From positions 1 to 42,852 of the forward strand of contig WYBL01000134.1 in the NCBI GenBank assembly GCA_011526565.1: a stretch of 42,852 nucleotides of DNA. Reading direction: 5' to 3'. The notes beneath the pieces are model-generated. The model ran no database searches and was not told the DNA's origin. It worked only from the letters and a program-made list of their open reading frames with translations. Made by a program: the position numbers and the translations under genes. Origin of the DNA: Acidobacteriota bacterium (GTDB lineage Bacteria > Acidobacteriota > Vicinamibacteria > Fen-336). This document shows, in pieces, positions 12,368-20,975 of this stretch. Within the stretch, counting starts at the first letter, position 1, and each line of letters starts with the position of its first letter.

Positions 12368-13890
12368 CGCTCCACGGCCTTCCGGTCGACCGCTGCCAGC
12401 GTGCGGTCGTAGAGGGCGCGCGCGTCGGCCGGCGAGTCGGCGATCGCCGTCAGGCCGAAGCGCCCGCGCTCGGTCAGCGCGGCGAGCATGTGGAACACGA
12501 CGCCGGTCTCGGTCGCCGGGCTCCAGTGCACACCCTCGCGCATCGCCACGTCGAACAGGTCCATCGGCGCGAGCTGGCGATACGCGTCGTGCTCGGCGTG
12601 GTCGGACGACACGTAGAACTTGGCGCGCCCGCCGCGGGCCTCGAACGCGCCGCGATCCTCGACGTAGCGCCCGCGGGTCAGGAACTCGAGCGTCAGGTAG
12701 GGCGCGGTGGTGCCACCCTTGCGCAGGTTGATCTCGATGGCGTAGCAGCGCCACGGGCCGCCCGCGTCGCGCACCGCGACGAAGTCGAGCGCGAAGCGGC
12801 CGAGCACGCCCTCCCGCGCCAGCCGCTCGCCGACCTTGCGCGCGTGGCGCGTGATCTCGACCGCGTAGCCCGGGTCGGCGGGGAACAGCGAGCCGAGGAA
12901 GCTCATGCCCGACGGGCCGCCCAGGAGCTGGTCGTGGGTCGACAGCACCTCGACCGCGCCGGCGGGCGTCGCCCGCAACTGCACGCTGGGGCTCCTGAAC
13001 TCGTCGCCCGCGATGCGCTCTTCGACGACGCCGCCCTGAGCGGCGAACGCGGCCAGGTACTGCTCGGCGCTCTGGCCCTCGAGCTCGACCCGCAGCGCGC
13101 GCAGGCGGGACTCGACCGCGGGGCGCTCCGCGGCGTCGCCGGGCGGCGGCAGGTCGCGCAGGTCGACGAGCGCGTTGCCCATCCCCGACACGCCCTCGTC
13201 GAGCTTGAGCAGCGCCTCGCGCATGTCGGCCCGCTCGCGCCGCATCTCGCACAGCGCCTGCGCCGCGCCCGCGGCGCCGCGCACGCCGCTGCGGCCGAGC
13301 GGGTGCGGCACGCCCTCTTCGGCGAACAGCCGGCGGCCGCCGTTCTTGGTGCCCCACGGCGCGAAGCGGGCCTCGGCGCCGTACATCGGGACGCCCAGGC
13401 GGAGCGCCAGCTCTTCCTCGAGCTCCGTCGTGTTGAAGGGGACCAGGTGCGCGGTGTCCGGGTTCGGGACCAGCGCGCGCAACCGGGCCAGCAGCCGCGG
13501 CCGCTCGAGCAGCTTCAGCGACAGCGGGCGCGAGGTGCCGTCGCCCACGCTCACGAGGTGGAGCCGGGCCCGGGCGTGACCCGGGATCACGCCCGCCAGC
13601 AGCCCGAGGAAGTACTCGACCGTCTCCGGCAGCACCGGCTGCGAGGTCACGTAGACGACCCGCATCCGCGGCAGGCGCAGCAGGAACAGCAGGAACAGCA
13701 GGAACAGGAAGCGCTCCTCGTAGGCCTGCAGCACCGTCGGCGGCACGTCGAGGTCCATCGAGAGCGAGGGCACCACGACGACGCACTGCTCGTCGTCCGA
13801 GTGGGTGGCGATCGCCTGCCACTGCGCCCGCAGCTTCGACTGCAGGGCGGCGAAGGCGGCGCGGTCCTCGGCGGTCGTCGCTGGACGCAT
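12364..13890 (-). CDS. PGM1-type ATP-grasp peptide ligase-like protein
   Basis: About 508 residues. The first third resembles the pre-ATP-grasp region of PGM1-related ligases (VVVVPSLSMDLDVPP, then RMRVVYVTSQPVLPETVEYF). An ATP-grasp core follows (TAHLVPFNTTELEEELALRL, KLDEGVSGMGNALVDL, EINLRKGGTTAPYLTLEFL), and the last part matches the PGM1 C-terminal domain (YVSSDHAEHDAYRQLAPMDL). PGM1 of pheganomycin synthesis links a nonproteinogenic unit to peptides; many free-standing homologues have no known product. A 9-bp microsatellite-like run (CAGGAACAG units, about 13680-13708) encodes the LFLLFLLFLL stretch. I chose the second Met (MRPATT) over the one six codons upstream. It is coupled to the PilZ gene and divergent from the exported propeller gene. 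Confidence 0.8.
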   Translation of the reverse strand: MRPATTAEDRAAFAALQSKLRAQWQAIATHSDDEQCVVVVPSLSMDLDVPPTVLQAYEERFLFLLFLLFLLRLPRMRVVYVTSQPVLPETVEYFLGLLAGVIPGHARARLHLVSVGDGTSRPLSLKLLERPRLLARLRALVPNPDTAHLVPFNTTELEEELALRLGVPMYGAEARFAPWGTKNGGRRLFAEEGVPHPLGRSGVRGAAGAAQALCEMRRERADMREALLKLDEGVSGMGNALVDLRDLPPPGDAAERPAVESRLRALRVELEGQSAEQYLAAFAAQGGVVEERIAGDEFRSPSVQLRATPAGAVEVLSTHDQLLGGPSGMSFLGSLFPADPGYAVEITRHARKVGERLAREGVLGRFALDFVAVRDAGGPWRCYAIEINLRKGGTTAPYLTLEFLTRGRYVEDRGAFEARGGRAKFYVSSDHAEHDAYRQLAPMDLFDVAMREGVHWSPATETGVVFHMLAALTERGRFGLTAIADSPADARALYDRTLAAVDRKAVER

Positions 13891-14005
13891 CGCGCAGGAA
13901 CGTATCACGGGTGATGGTGCTCACGTCCAGCGGGTGAGCGCCGGCACGCGGGCGCCAACCGGAAGGGCTGCGGACTCGTCTGTGGGAGAAGCAGGGGGGG
14001 ACGCA

Positions 14006-14881
14006 ATGGTGACGAGGCGGACGTTCCTCGGCGGGCTGGTCGTCGCGAGTGCGGGGCAGGCCCTGGGACAGCAACCGCCGCCTGCCGGCGGTCGACCCTG
14101 GGAGCGGGACCTGGTGATTCGCCGGAGCCTCGACGGCGGCGACTCCTTCCCTGGCGCGCAACTGTTCGAGCGCGCGTCGGGCGTGCCGAGCCTGGTCGCC
14201 GACCTGCGCGGCCGATTGTGGGCCGCGTTCCAGTGGTTCCCGAGCGGTTCGCCGCACTTCGACCGGGTGGCCGTGAAGTGGTCCGACGACGGCGGGTGGA
14301 GCTGGAGCACGCCGGTGCCGGTCGTCGTCGACGGCCTGCCCGCGGGCCACCAGCGCCCCTTCGACCCGACGCTCGCCCTGCTCCCGGACGGCCGCCTGCG
14401 CCTCTACTTCTCCAGCAGCCCGAGCGGCACGCGATTCCTCGACGGCAGCGTGGGCACGTACTCGGCGCTCTCCGAGGACGGGGTGCGCTACGTGTTCGAG
14501 CCAGGCGCCCGGTTCACGTCGGAGGGGCGGCCGGTGATCGATCCCGCGGCGGCGCGACTGGGCGACCACTGGCACCTGACGGCCCCGATCGGCAGTCCGG
14601 CCGAAGGCGCGTACCACGCGGTGTCGCGCGACGGCGTGCTGTTCGAGCGGGCACCGGACATCCCTTCGGTCGGCGGCGTGAACTGGACCGGCAACCTGAT
14701 CACCCACGGGCGCGGGCTGCGCTTCTACGGCACGACCGGGGCGGACGCGCGCGGCGCCTGGTGGTCCGAGTCGGCGGACGGCTTCACGTGGAGCGATCCC
14801 GTCCACCTCGGTTTCCCGGCCGGCGACCCCGGGGTGGGAGACACGCTGGACGGCGTGCGGGTGATGGTCCACGTGAGCTGA
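14006..14881 (+). CDS. Exported sialidase/BNR-like beta-propeller protein
   Basis: The 291-residue product begins with a Tat-type leader (TRRTFLGGLVVASAGQALG), so it is probably exported folded. The mature part has repeated blade motifs of the sialidase-like superfamily: RRSLDGGDSF, KWSDDGGWSWSTP, ALSEDGVRYVF, AVSRDGVLFE and SESADGFTWSDP, that is, Asp-box-like S-x-D-x-G-x-x-W elements. The catalytic Arg triad of true sialidases is not obvious, so I would not call it an enzyme. The ATG at 14006 is preceded by a G-rich run. It ends 9 bp before the convergent response-regulator gene. Confidence 0.75.
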   Translation: MVTRRTFLGGLVVASAGQALGQQPPPAGGRPWERDLVIRRSLDGGDSFPGAQLFERASGVPSLVADLRGRLWAAFQWFPSGSPHFDRVAVKWSDDGGWSWSTPVPVVVDGLPAGHQRPFDPTLALLPDGRLRLYFSSSPSGTRFLDGSVGTYSALSEDGVRYVFEPGARFTSEGRPVIDPAAARLGDHWHLTAPIGSPAEGAYHAVSRDGVLFERAPDIPSVGGVNWTGNLITHGRGLRFYGTTGADARGAWWSESADGFTWSDPVHLGFPAGDPGVGDTLDGVRVMVHVS

Positions 14882-14890
14882 AGGACGCGG

Positions 14891-15589
14891 TCAGTCGGCG
14901 ACGCCTGCCCCCGCGGACCGGCGTCGCGCCTCGTCGTGGCGGTGGCTGCTCTCGAGCAGCACCGCCTCCATCGGCACCCGCAGCGTCGCCTCCGGCGGCC
15001 GGCCTTCGGCGATCGTGATCGCAACCTCGGGCCAGGTCAGCATCTCGAGCGCCGCGGGCCTGCCTTCGACGCCTTCCGTCCAGGCCCCGGCGAGGCGGCC
15101 TGCCTCCAGCGCCAGCCGGCCATGCCGGCCCTGCGACTCGCAGTCGAGGGTGCAGGTCTTGGCCTCCAGCGCCAGGACGTGGAGGAAGCGGGTCAGCGTC
15201 ACGCCGTGGCCGTGCCCGGGCGGCGGCACCGCCAGCACCTCGGCGACGCGCACGGTCAGGGCGTCGAAGTCGAGCGGCTTCTGGACGTAGCCGCCGACGC
15301 CGAGCGCGTGCAGGCGCTGCTCGGTTTCGCCGCCGCCGAAGGCGGTCATCACGATCGCCGGCACGTGGGGACGCTCGCGGGTGATCCAGGCCAGCAGCGC
15401 GAAGCCGTCCATCACCGGCATCTGCAGGTCGGTCAGCAGCAGGTCGACGCCGGTGGTGGCGAACACGTCGAGCGCCTCGGCGCCGTTGGCCGCCGTCTCG
15501 ACGTGCAGGTCGGCGATCCGGCGGGCGAGGCCGCGGCCGAGGCCCTGGATGAACAGGGTGTCGTCGTCGACGATCAGCAGCGTCTTCAA
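14891..15589 (-). CDS. Response regulator with receiver and DUF4388 domains
   Basis: The 232-residue product starts with a complete receiver domain: LLIVDDDTLF (acidic pair), LLLTDLQMPVMDGF (phospho-Asp near residue 54), AIVMTAFGG (Thr) and YVQKPLDF (Lys). The C-terminal 100 residues (FLHVLALEAKTCTLDCESQG, RLALEAGRLAGAWTEGVEG) match DUF4388, a PATAN-like module frequent in Myxococcota, Acidobacteriota and cyanobacteria. No DNA-binding domain is present, so it most likely signals by protein contact. No histidine kinase is adjacent. Confidence 0.88.
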   Translation of the reverse strand: MKTLLIVDDDTLFIQGLGRGLARRIADLHVETAANGAEALDVFATTGVDLLLTDLQMPVMDGFALLAWITRERPHVPAIVMTAFGGGETEQRLHALGVGGYVQKPLDFDALTVRVAEVLAVPPPGHGHGVTLTRFLHVLALEAKTCTLDCESQGRHGRLALEAGRLAGAWTEGVEGRPAALEMLTWPEVAITIAEGRPPEATLRVPMEAVLLESSHRHDEARRRSAGAGVAD

Positions 15590-15619
15590 CCGCCCTCCCC
15601 GTGCGGAGATTCTAACTCC

Positions 15620-16081
15620 CTAGCGCGGGCGGGGATGGGCGTGGAAGCTCTTGCCCACGATGCGCCAGCCCTCGGCCAGCCGGTAGAGCTGGAGGTAGTC
15701 GCTGAAGACGTGGGCATCGCCGCGGAACAGCTCGAGGCGCACCATCGCGGCGTCGCCCACGACGTCGACCAGCGTGTACTCCGCGCGGACGGGAGGGCGC
15801 GGCGGCTGCTGGGGCTGGGCCGCGGCCTCGGCCTTCGAGCGCTCCATGCCGGCGATCCACTCGTCGAGGGTGACCGCGTGCATCGTGCCTTCGCCGCGGC
15901 GCACCAGCATCCGGAACCCGGGGTGGAAGCCGGCGCGCATCGCCGCCGCGTCGCGGTCCTGGTGCACGCCCTTCACGTAGGCGGCGTCGACCACGGCGCG
16001 GATCGCCGCGCGGTCCGCCTCGAGGTCCTGGGCCACCGCCGGCACGGCCAGCGCCAGCGCGATCGTCGCGAGAACCTTCAT
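15620..16081 (-). CDS. Secreted NTF2-like/lumazine-binding-type protein
   Basis: The 153-residue product starts with a signal peptide (MKVLATIALALAVPAVAQD, cleavage after AVA-Q). The mature domain resembles the NTF2-like putative lumazine-binding group (Lumazine_bd_2): IRAVVDAAYVKGVHQDRDAA, HPGFRMLVRRGEG, MVRLELFRGDAHVFSDYLQL, then GWRIVGKSFHAHP. It probably sits in the periplasm; ligand unknown. It is a single gene with the same orientation as its neighbours. Confidence 0.75.
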   Translation of the reverse strand: MKVLATIALALAVPAVAQDLEADRAAIRAVVDAAYVKGVHQDRDAAAMRAGFHPGFRMLVRRGEGTMHAVTLDEWIAGMERSKAEAAAQPQQPPRPPVRAEYTLVDVVGDAAMVRLELFRGDAHVFSDYLQLYRLAEGWRIVGKSFHAHPRPR

Positions 16082-16123
16082 CCGTCGCCTCCCTCGCCCC
16101 CGACGGGCACTCTAACCCGGGGA

Positions 16124-16141
16124 GCCCGCCACGCGGCGGGC
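16124..16141. terminator. Terminator-like hairpin after the 17720-16185 lipoprotein gene
   Basis: GCCCGCC (16124-16130) and GGCGGGC (16135-16141) pair around ACGC. It lies 43 bp past the stop of the leftward lipoprotein gene. On the other strand it is followed by a short TTTT after 12 nt. Confidence 0.45.
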
Positions 16142-16184
16142 GTGACGTCGTTTTGCAGGTCGGGAATCTTGGACGCCCTGGTCC

Positions 16185-17720
16185 TCACGACGCCGGGGCG
16201 AGGTCCCGCAGCAGCCAGAAGCCCTCGGCCCGCGGCGTCCAGCGCAGCGCCGGCGAGACGAAGACCTGGCCGCGCGGCGCCAGCAGCGGCACCGCGGCCT
16301 GCTCCTCGATCAGGCGCCGGTTGAGCGCCTGCAGCCGCGCCAGGCGCGAGGCCGGCGAGGTGTCGCCGCGCGCCGCCCGGATCTGCTCGTCGAGGCCGGC
16401 GAACGGGCTCGTGACGAAGGAGTAGTTGGACAGGCCGAGGCCGCGCGCGGGGTCGGGCGAGTGGGCCCAGGCGTCGAAGAAGTCCTGGGCGTCGCCGGTG
16501 CGGCAGGAGAAGCGCAGCACGTAGAGGCCGCCGTGGGCCGAGCTGACCCGCTCCACGTAGGCGGCTTCGTCGAGCACGTGGGGCTCGATCGCGAGGCCCG
16601 CCTCGCCGAGCTGGCGCGCGAGCACCGCGCCGTACACGGGCATCAGCTCGCGGGACCATATCGGCAGCCGCAAGCCTTCCGCGTGGCCGGCCTCGCGAAG
16701 CAGTGCGCGCGCGGCGGCCAGGTCGCGGCGCGGCGGCGGCAGCCCGGGGTCGTAGCCGTGGACGAACGGGGCGACGAGCTGGGTCGCCGTCGCTCCCGCC
16801 TCGTCCACAGCCGCGCGCAGCAGCTCGTCGTGGTCGATCGCGAGCGCGATCGCGCGCCGAACGCGCACGTCCAGCAGGGGGTTGGGCGCGGCGCCCGCCG
16901 CGGCGGGCCGGAGATCGAAGCCGAGATAGACGATGCCGGGCCGAGCCCACTGCACCAGGCGGGCCTCGCGCTCCGCGCGGCGGTACGAATCGGTGCCGGG
17001 CCGGGTCCAGAACAGGACGGCGGCGCCGGGAGGCAGCCGGCGCTCGAGTTCAGGGTCGCCCCAGGCGCGCGGCAGGAAGGTGCCGCGGACGAGCGGCGGG
17101 GCACTCCGCCAGCTCTCGTCGAAGCGCTGCAGCACGACCTCCCCGTCGCGCGCCGAGGCGAGCCGGTACGGCCCGCTGCCGGCCGAGGCGCGCGACAGCG
17201 CCGCTTCGCCGGCCGTCTCGACGAAATGGCGCGAGAGCACGGCCACCTCGCGCAGCCGGCGCGGCAGCATCGCGTCGGGCTCGCGCAGCCGCAGCCGCAC
17301 GCCGGCGGGTGGCACGGCCTCGATCGCCGCGACGGCGGCCAGCGCGCTGCGCACCTGCGAGCGCGGGTGATTGCGTGCCCTCTCCAGGCTCCACGCCACG
17401 TCGGCGGGCGTCAGTTCGCGGCCGTCGTGGAGGCGCACGCCCGACCGCAGCACGAACTCCCAGGTGTGGTCGTCGGGGCTCGACCACGAGACCGCCAGCG
17501 CCGGCTCGAGGCGCATGTCCGGGTCGAAGCCGACCAGCCCCTCGTAGACGTTGGCGAGCAGGTTGCGCGTCTGGAACACGTGGCCGGAGAGGTGCGGGTC
17601 GAGCCCCTCGGGCCCGCGCTCGGCCAGCACGTACACCTCCGACACGGCGGGCTCCTGCCGACAGCCGGCCAGGGCAGAGGCGCCGCCCAGCGCCAGCACC
17701 AGGACCAGGAATCGCGTCAC
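16185..17720 (-). CDS. Family-5 extracellular solute-binding lipoprotein, orphan
   Basis: The 511-residue product is an OppA/DppA-type binding protein. It has a lipoprotein signal peptide ending in LAGC (Cys about residue 19), the N-terminal block DPHLSGHVFQTRNLLANVYE, the family signature SWSSPDDHTWEFVLRSGVRL, DVAWSLERAR, and C-terminal VRRAIALAIDHDELL. These proteins deliver peptides or similar solutes to an ABC permease. No permease or ATPase gene is nearby, so it may serve a distant transporter or act as a sensor. A second, diverged family member is at 30068. Confidence 0.9.
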   Translation of the reverse strand: MTRFLVLVLALGGASALAGCRQEPAVSEVYVLAERGPEGLDPHLSGHVFQTRNLLANVYEGLVGFDPDMRLEPALAVSWSSPDDHTWEFVLRSGVRLHDGRELTPADVAWSLERARNHPRSQVRSALAAVAAIEAVPPAGVRLRLREPDAMLPRRLREVAVLSRHFVETAGEAALSRASAGSGPYRLASARDGEVVLQRFDESWRSAPPLVRGTFLPRAWGDPELERRLPPGAAVLFWTRPGTDSYRRAEREARLVQWARPGIVYLGFDLRPAAAGAAPNPLLDVRVRRAIALAIDHDELLRAAVDEAGATATQLVAPFVHGYDPGLPPPRRDLAAARALLREAGHAEGLRLPIWSRELMPVYGAVLARQLGEAGLAIEPHVLDEAAYVERVSSAHGGLYVLRFSCRTGDAQDFFDAWAHSPDPARGLGLSNYSFVTSPFAGLDEQIRAARGDTSPASRLARLQALNRRLIEEQAAVPLLAPRGQVFVSPALRWTPRAEGFWLLRDLAPAS

Positions 17721-17782
17721 GAGGCCTCCCCGCGGGCGCCGCCGTCCGCACCCGCCCCGGATGGTAGCCTCGCCGGCGACCC

Positions 17783-18382
17783 ATGGCCCGCGTGCTCCTG
17801 CTGTTCGCCCACCCCGCGCTCGAGAAGTCGCGCGTCAACCGGCCGCTGGCCGAGGTCGCGCGCGCGTCCGGCGTCACCTTCCACGACCTCTACGAGGCCT
17901 ACCCCGACTTCGACGTCGACGTCGGCGCCGAGCAGCAGCGGCTGCTCGACCACGACGTGCTCGTGTTCCAGCACCCGTTCTACTGGTACCAGCCGCCGGC
18001 GCTGGTCAAGCAGTGGCTCGACCTGGTGCTGGAGCACGGCTGGGCCTACGGCACCGGCGGCACCGCGCTGCGCGGCAAGCGCTGGCTGCACGCGATCACC
18101 ACCGGCGGGCGCGAGGCCGCCTACGCCCGCGAGGGCTTCAACCGCTTCAGCGTGCGCGAGCTGCTGGCGCCGCTGGAGCAGACAGCGCGGCTGTGCGGGG
18201 CGGAGTTCCTGGCGCCGTTCGTCGTGCACGGCACCCACCGCCTCGACGCCGACGGCATCGCCGCGGCCGCCCGCGAGTACGGGGCGCTGCTCGCGGCCCT
18301 GCGCGAGGAGCGGGTCGAGTTCGCGGCCGCTGCTGGCGCCGCGCGGCTCAACGCGGACGTGTCTGCCGTGGTGCGGCCGTGA
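17783..18382 (+). CDS. KefF/KefG-like NAD(P)H quinone oxidoreductase
   Basis: The 199-residue product is a flavodoxin-fold oxidoreductase: VLLLFAHPALEKSRVNRPL, LVFQHPFYWYQPPALVKQWLD, HGWAYGTGGTALRGKRWLHA, ITTGGREAAYAREGFNRFS. These are the motifs of KefF/KefG, the FMN-binding ancillary subunits of glutathione-gated K+ efflux systems. The stop overlaps the GTG of the antiporter gene by 4 bp, which confirms the partner. In cells it probably binds the KefC-like C-terminal domain and detoxifies electrophilic quinones. First gene of a five-gene operon. Confidence 0.9.
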   Translation: MARVLLLFAHPALEKSRVNRPLAEVARASGVTFHDLYEAYPDFDVDVGAEQQRLLDHDVLVFQHPFYWYQPPALVKQWLDLVLEHGWAYGTGGTALRGKRWLHAITTGGREAAYAREGFNRFSVRELLAPLEQTARLCGAEFLAPFVVHGTHRLDADGIAAAAREYGALLAALREERVEFAAAAGAARLNADVSAVVRP

Positions 18383-20289
18383 CGTTCCTCGACCAGGCGT
18401 TCGTCTACCTCTCGGCGGCCGTGGTGGCCGTGCCGGTCGCGCGCCGGCTCGGGCTCGGCTCGGTGCTCGGCTACCTGATCGCCGGCGCGGCGATCGGGCC
18501 GTACGCGCTGGGCTTCGTCGGCGCCGAGGGCCAGGACGTCCTGCACTTCGCCGAGTTCGGCGTGGTGATGATGCTGTTCCTGGTCGGCCTCGAGCTGGAG
18601 CCGGCGACGCTGTGGCGGCTGCGCACGCCGATCCTCGGCCTCGGCGGCGCCCAGGTGGCGCTCTGCGCGGCGGCGCTCGGCGGGCTCGCCTGGCTGCTCG
18701 GGATCGAGCCGCGCGCGGCGCTGGCGATCGGCCTCACGCTGGCGATGTCGTCGACCGCGATCGTGCTGCAGAGCTTCGCGGAGAAGGGGCTGTCGAAGAC
18801 GGCGGCGGGGCAGAGCGCCTTCGCGGTGCTGCTGTTCCAGGACATCGCGGTGATCCCGATGCTCGCCCTGTTCCCGCTGCTGGCGCCGCGGCAGCACGGG
18901 GGCAGCGCGGCCGAGGCCGAGCACGCCGCGACCTGGGTCGGCCACCTGCCGGCCTGGGGCCAGACGCTGGCGGTGCTGGTCGCCGTCGCCGCCGTGGTGG
19001 CCGCCGGCCGCTTCCTGGTGGCACCCGCGCTGCGCGCGATCGCCCGCACCGGCCTGCGCGAGATGTTCACGGCGGCGGCGCTGCTGCTGGTGATCGGGAT
19101 CGCGCTGCTGATGCAGAAGGTCGGGCTGTCGCCCGCGCTCGGCACCTTCCTGGCCGGCGTCGTGCTGGCGACCTCCGAGTACCGCCACGAGCTGGAGAGC
19201 GACATCGAGCCGTTCAAGGGGCTGCTGCTGGGGCTGTTCTTCATCGCGGTCGGAGCCTCGATCGACTTCGCGCTGGTCGCTGCCCGACCGGCGTTCGTGG
19301 CCGGGCTGGTCGCCGCGCTCCTGCTCGCCAAGCTGCTGGTGCTGCTGGCTCTCGGCCGCGGCTTCGGGCTCGCCACCGACCAGGCGCTGCTGTTCGCCTT
19401 CGCGCTGCCGCAGGTCGGAGAGTTCGCGTTCGTGCTGCTGGCCTTCGCCACCCGCCTCGGGCTGCTCTCCGGCGAGTTGCCGGCGGCGCTGTCGGCCGCG
19501 GTCGCGCTGTCGATGGCGGCGACCCCGCTGCTGTTCCTCGCCTGCGAGCGGCTGCTGCTGCCGCGGCTCGGCACCCGCGAGAGCGCGCCGCGCGAGGCCG
19601 ACGCCGTCGACGAGGAGCACGCCGTCGTGATCGCCGGCTTCGGCCGCTTCGGCCAGAGCGTCGGCCGCCTGCTGCGCGCGCAGGGACTCGGCGCAACGGT
19701 GCTCGACAACGACTCGGACCGCGTCGAGCTGCTGCGCCGCCTCGGCTTCAAGGTCTTCTACGGCGACGCCTCGCGGCTCGACCTGCTGCACGCGGCCGGC
19801 GCGGCGCGGGCGAAGCTGCTGGTGCTGGCGCTCGACGCGCCCGAGAGGGTCGTGGAGATGGCGCGCGAGGCGCGCCGCCACTTCCCGCAGCTCACGATCC
19901 TGGCCCGCGCCGAGGACCGCGAGGACGCGTACCAGCTCCTCGACGCCGGCGTCACCCACGTCTACCGCGAGACGCTCGACGCCTCGCTCCGGATGGGGGC
20001 CGACGTGCTGCGGCTGCTCGGCGTGCGCGCCTACCACGCGCAGCGCGCGGCCCGCACGTTCCTGCGCCACGACGAGGAGTCCGTGCGGCGGATGGCACCG
20101 CTGCGGGGCGACCGGGCGGAGTACTGGAGCTATGCCCGCGAGCGGATCGAGGACCTCGAGCGCGTGCTGCAGCGCGACCGCGAGCAGCCGGAGCTGTCGC
20201 GCGACGCGGGTTGGGACGCCGAGAGCCTGCGCGAGGACGCCAACCGCGGCACGCTCACGGCGCCACCGGCCGGCGGGGAGGCGCGTTGA
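18379..20289 (+). CDS. KefB/KefC-like K+/H+ antiporter
   Basis: The 636-residue product has about 12 hydrophobic segments (residues 5-385) of the CPA2 antiporter family, with the SVLGYLIAGAAIGPYALG re-entrant signature, STAIVLQSFAEKG and LLFQDIAVIPMLALFP (acidic pore residue). A Rossmann TrkA-N domain follows (HAVVIAGFGRFGQSVGRLL, about 412-530), with GXGXXG. The C-terminal about 50 residues are a helical tail. In E. coli, KefC is held shut by glutathione and opened by glutathione adducts of electrophiles. Whether this lineage uses glutathione is unknown. It starts with GTG overlapping the KefF-like gene. Confidence 0.92.
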   Translation: MTFLDQAFVYLSAAVVAVPVARRLGLGSVLGYLIAGAAIGPYALGFVGAEGQDVLHFAEFGVVMMLFLVGLELEPATLWRLRTPILGLGGAQVALCAAALGGLAWLLGIEPRAALAIGLTLAMSSTAIVLQSFAEKGLSKTAAGQSAFAVLLFQDIAVIPMLALFPLLAPRQHGGSAAEAEHAATWVGHLPAWGQTLAVLVAVAAVVAAGRFLVAPALRAIARTGLREMFTAAALLLVIGIALLMQKVGLSPALGTFLAGVVLATSEYRHELESDIEPFKGLLLGLFFIAVGASIDFALVAARPAFVAGLVAALLLAKLLVLLALGRGFGLATDQALLFAFALPQVGEFAFVLLAFATRLGLLSGELPAALSAAVALSMAATPLLFLACERLLLPRLGTRESAPREADAVDEEHAVVIAGFGRFGQSVGRLLRAQGLGATVLDNDSDRVELLRRLGFKVFYGDASRLDLLHAAGAARAKLLVLALDAPERVVEMAREARRHFPQLTILARAEDREDAYQLLDAGVTHVYRETLDASLRMGADVLRLLGVRAYHAQRAARTFLRHDEESVRRMAPLRGDRAEYWSYARERIEDLERVLQRDREQPELSRDAGWDAESLREDANRGTLTAPPAGGEAR

Positions 20290-20975
20290 TGGTCCCGATC
20301 CACGAGGACGACGACCTGATCGCCGTCGCCAAGCCGCCCGGCGTCGCGGTGATCCCCGCCCGCGGCGAGGAGCCGGGGGCGAGCCTGCACAAGCGCCTGG
20401 AAGCCGAGCGCGGCGAGCGGCTCTACGTCGTCCACCGCATCGACCGCGAGACCTCGGGCGTCGTCGTGTTCGCGCGCCACGCGGAGGCCCACCGTGCGCT
20501 GTCGATGGCGTTCGAGCGGCGGCAGGTCGAGAAGGAGTACGTCGCCTTCGTCGCGGGCGAGCCGCCGGCGGACGGGGCCGTGACCGTGGCCCTCGTCGAG
20601 GCCCGACGCGGGCGCGCGCGGCCGGTGCTGCCGGGCGAACCCGGCGGGCGCGACGCGCACACCGAGTACGTCCGCGAGCGCGCGTGGCGCGACGTCACGG
20701 ACCACGTGGCGCGACTGCGGCTGCGGCCGCGCACCGGCCGCCACCACCAGATCCGCGTCCACCTGCGCTTCCTCGGCGTGCCGATCCTCGGCGACGACGT
20801 GTACGGCCGCGCCGCGCTGCCGCTCGCCCGCGACCTCGGCGTGACGCGGCTCGCGCTGCACGCCGAGCGGCTCACGGTGCCGACGGCTTCCGGGGCGCCG
20901 CTCGCGCTGTGCGCGCCGCTGTGGCCCGACCTCGCGGACCTGAACGCGCGGCTCGACGCCGTCTGGCGTTCGTGA
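20289..20975 (+). CDS. RluA-family pseudouridine synthase
   Basis: The 228-residue product contains the family catalytic motif VVHRIDRETSGVVVFAR (Asp near residue 54), the N-terminal KPPGVAVIPA, VEKEYVAFVAG and RTGRHHQIRVHLRFLGVPILGD. It lacks an S4 domain, so it is the compact RluA/TruC-like form. It isomerises specific uridines in rRNA or tRNA; the exact target cannot be told. Its ATG overlaps the kef stop by one base (TGATG), so translation is coupled. Confidence 0.9.
   Translation: MVPIHEDDDLIAVAKPPGVAVIPARGEEPGASLHKRLEAERGERLYVVHRIDRETSGVVVFARHAEAHRALSMAFERRQVEKEYVAFVAGEPPADGAVTVALVEARRGRARPVLPGEPGGRDAHTEYVRERAWRDVTDHVARLRLRPRTGRHHQIRVHLRFLGVPILGDDVYGRAALPLARDLGVTRLALHAERLTVPTASGAPLALCAPLWPDLADLNARLDAVWRS

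Noticed and set aside
14006..14881. Functional sialidase
   Set aside because: Asp-box-like repeats are present, but the arginine triad and the catalytic Tyr/Glu pair were not identified.
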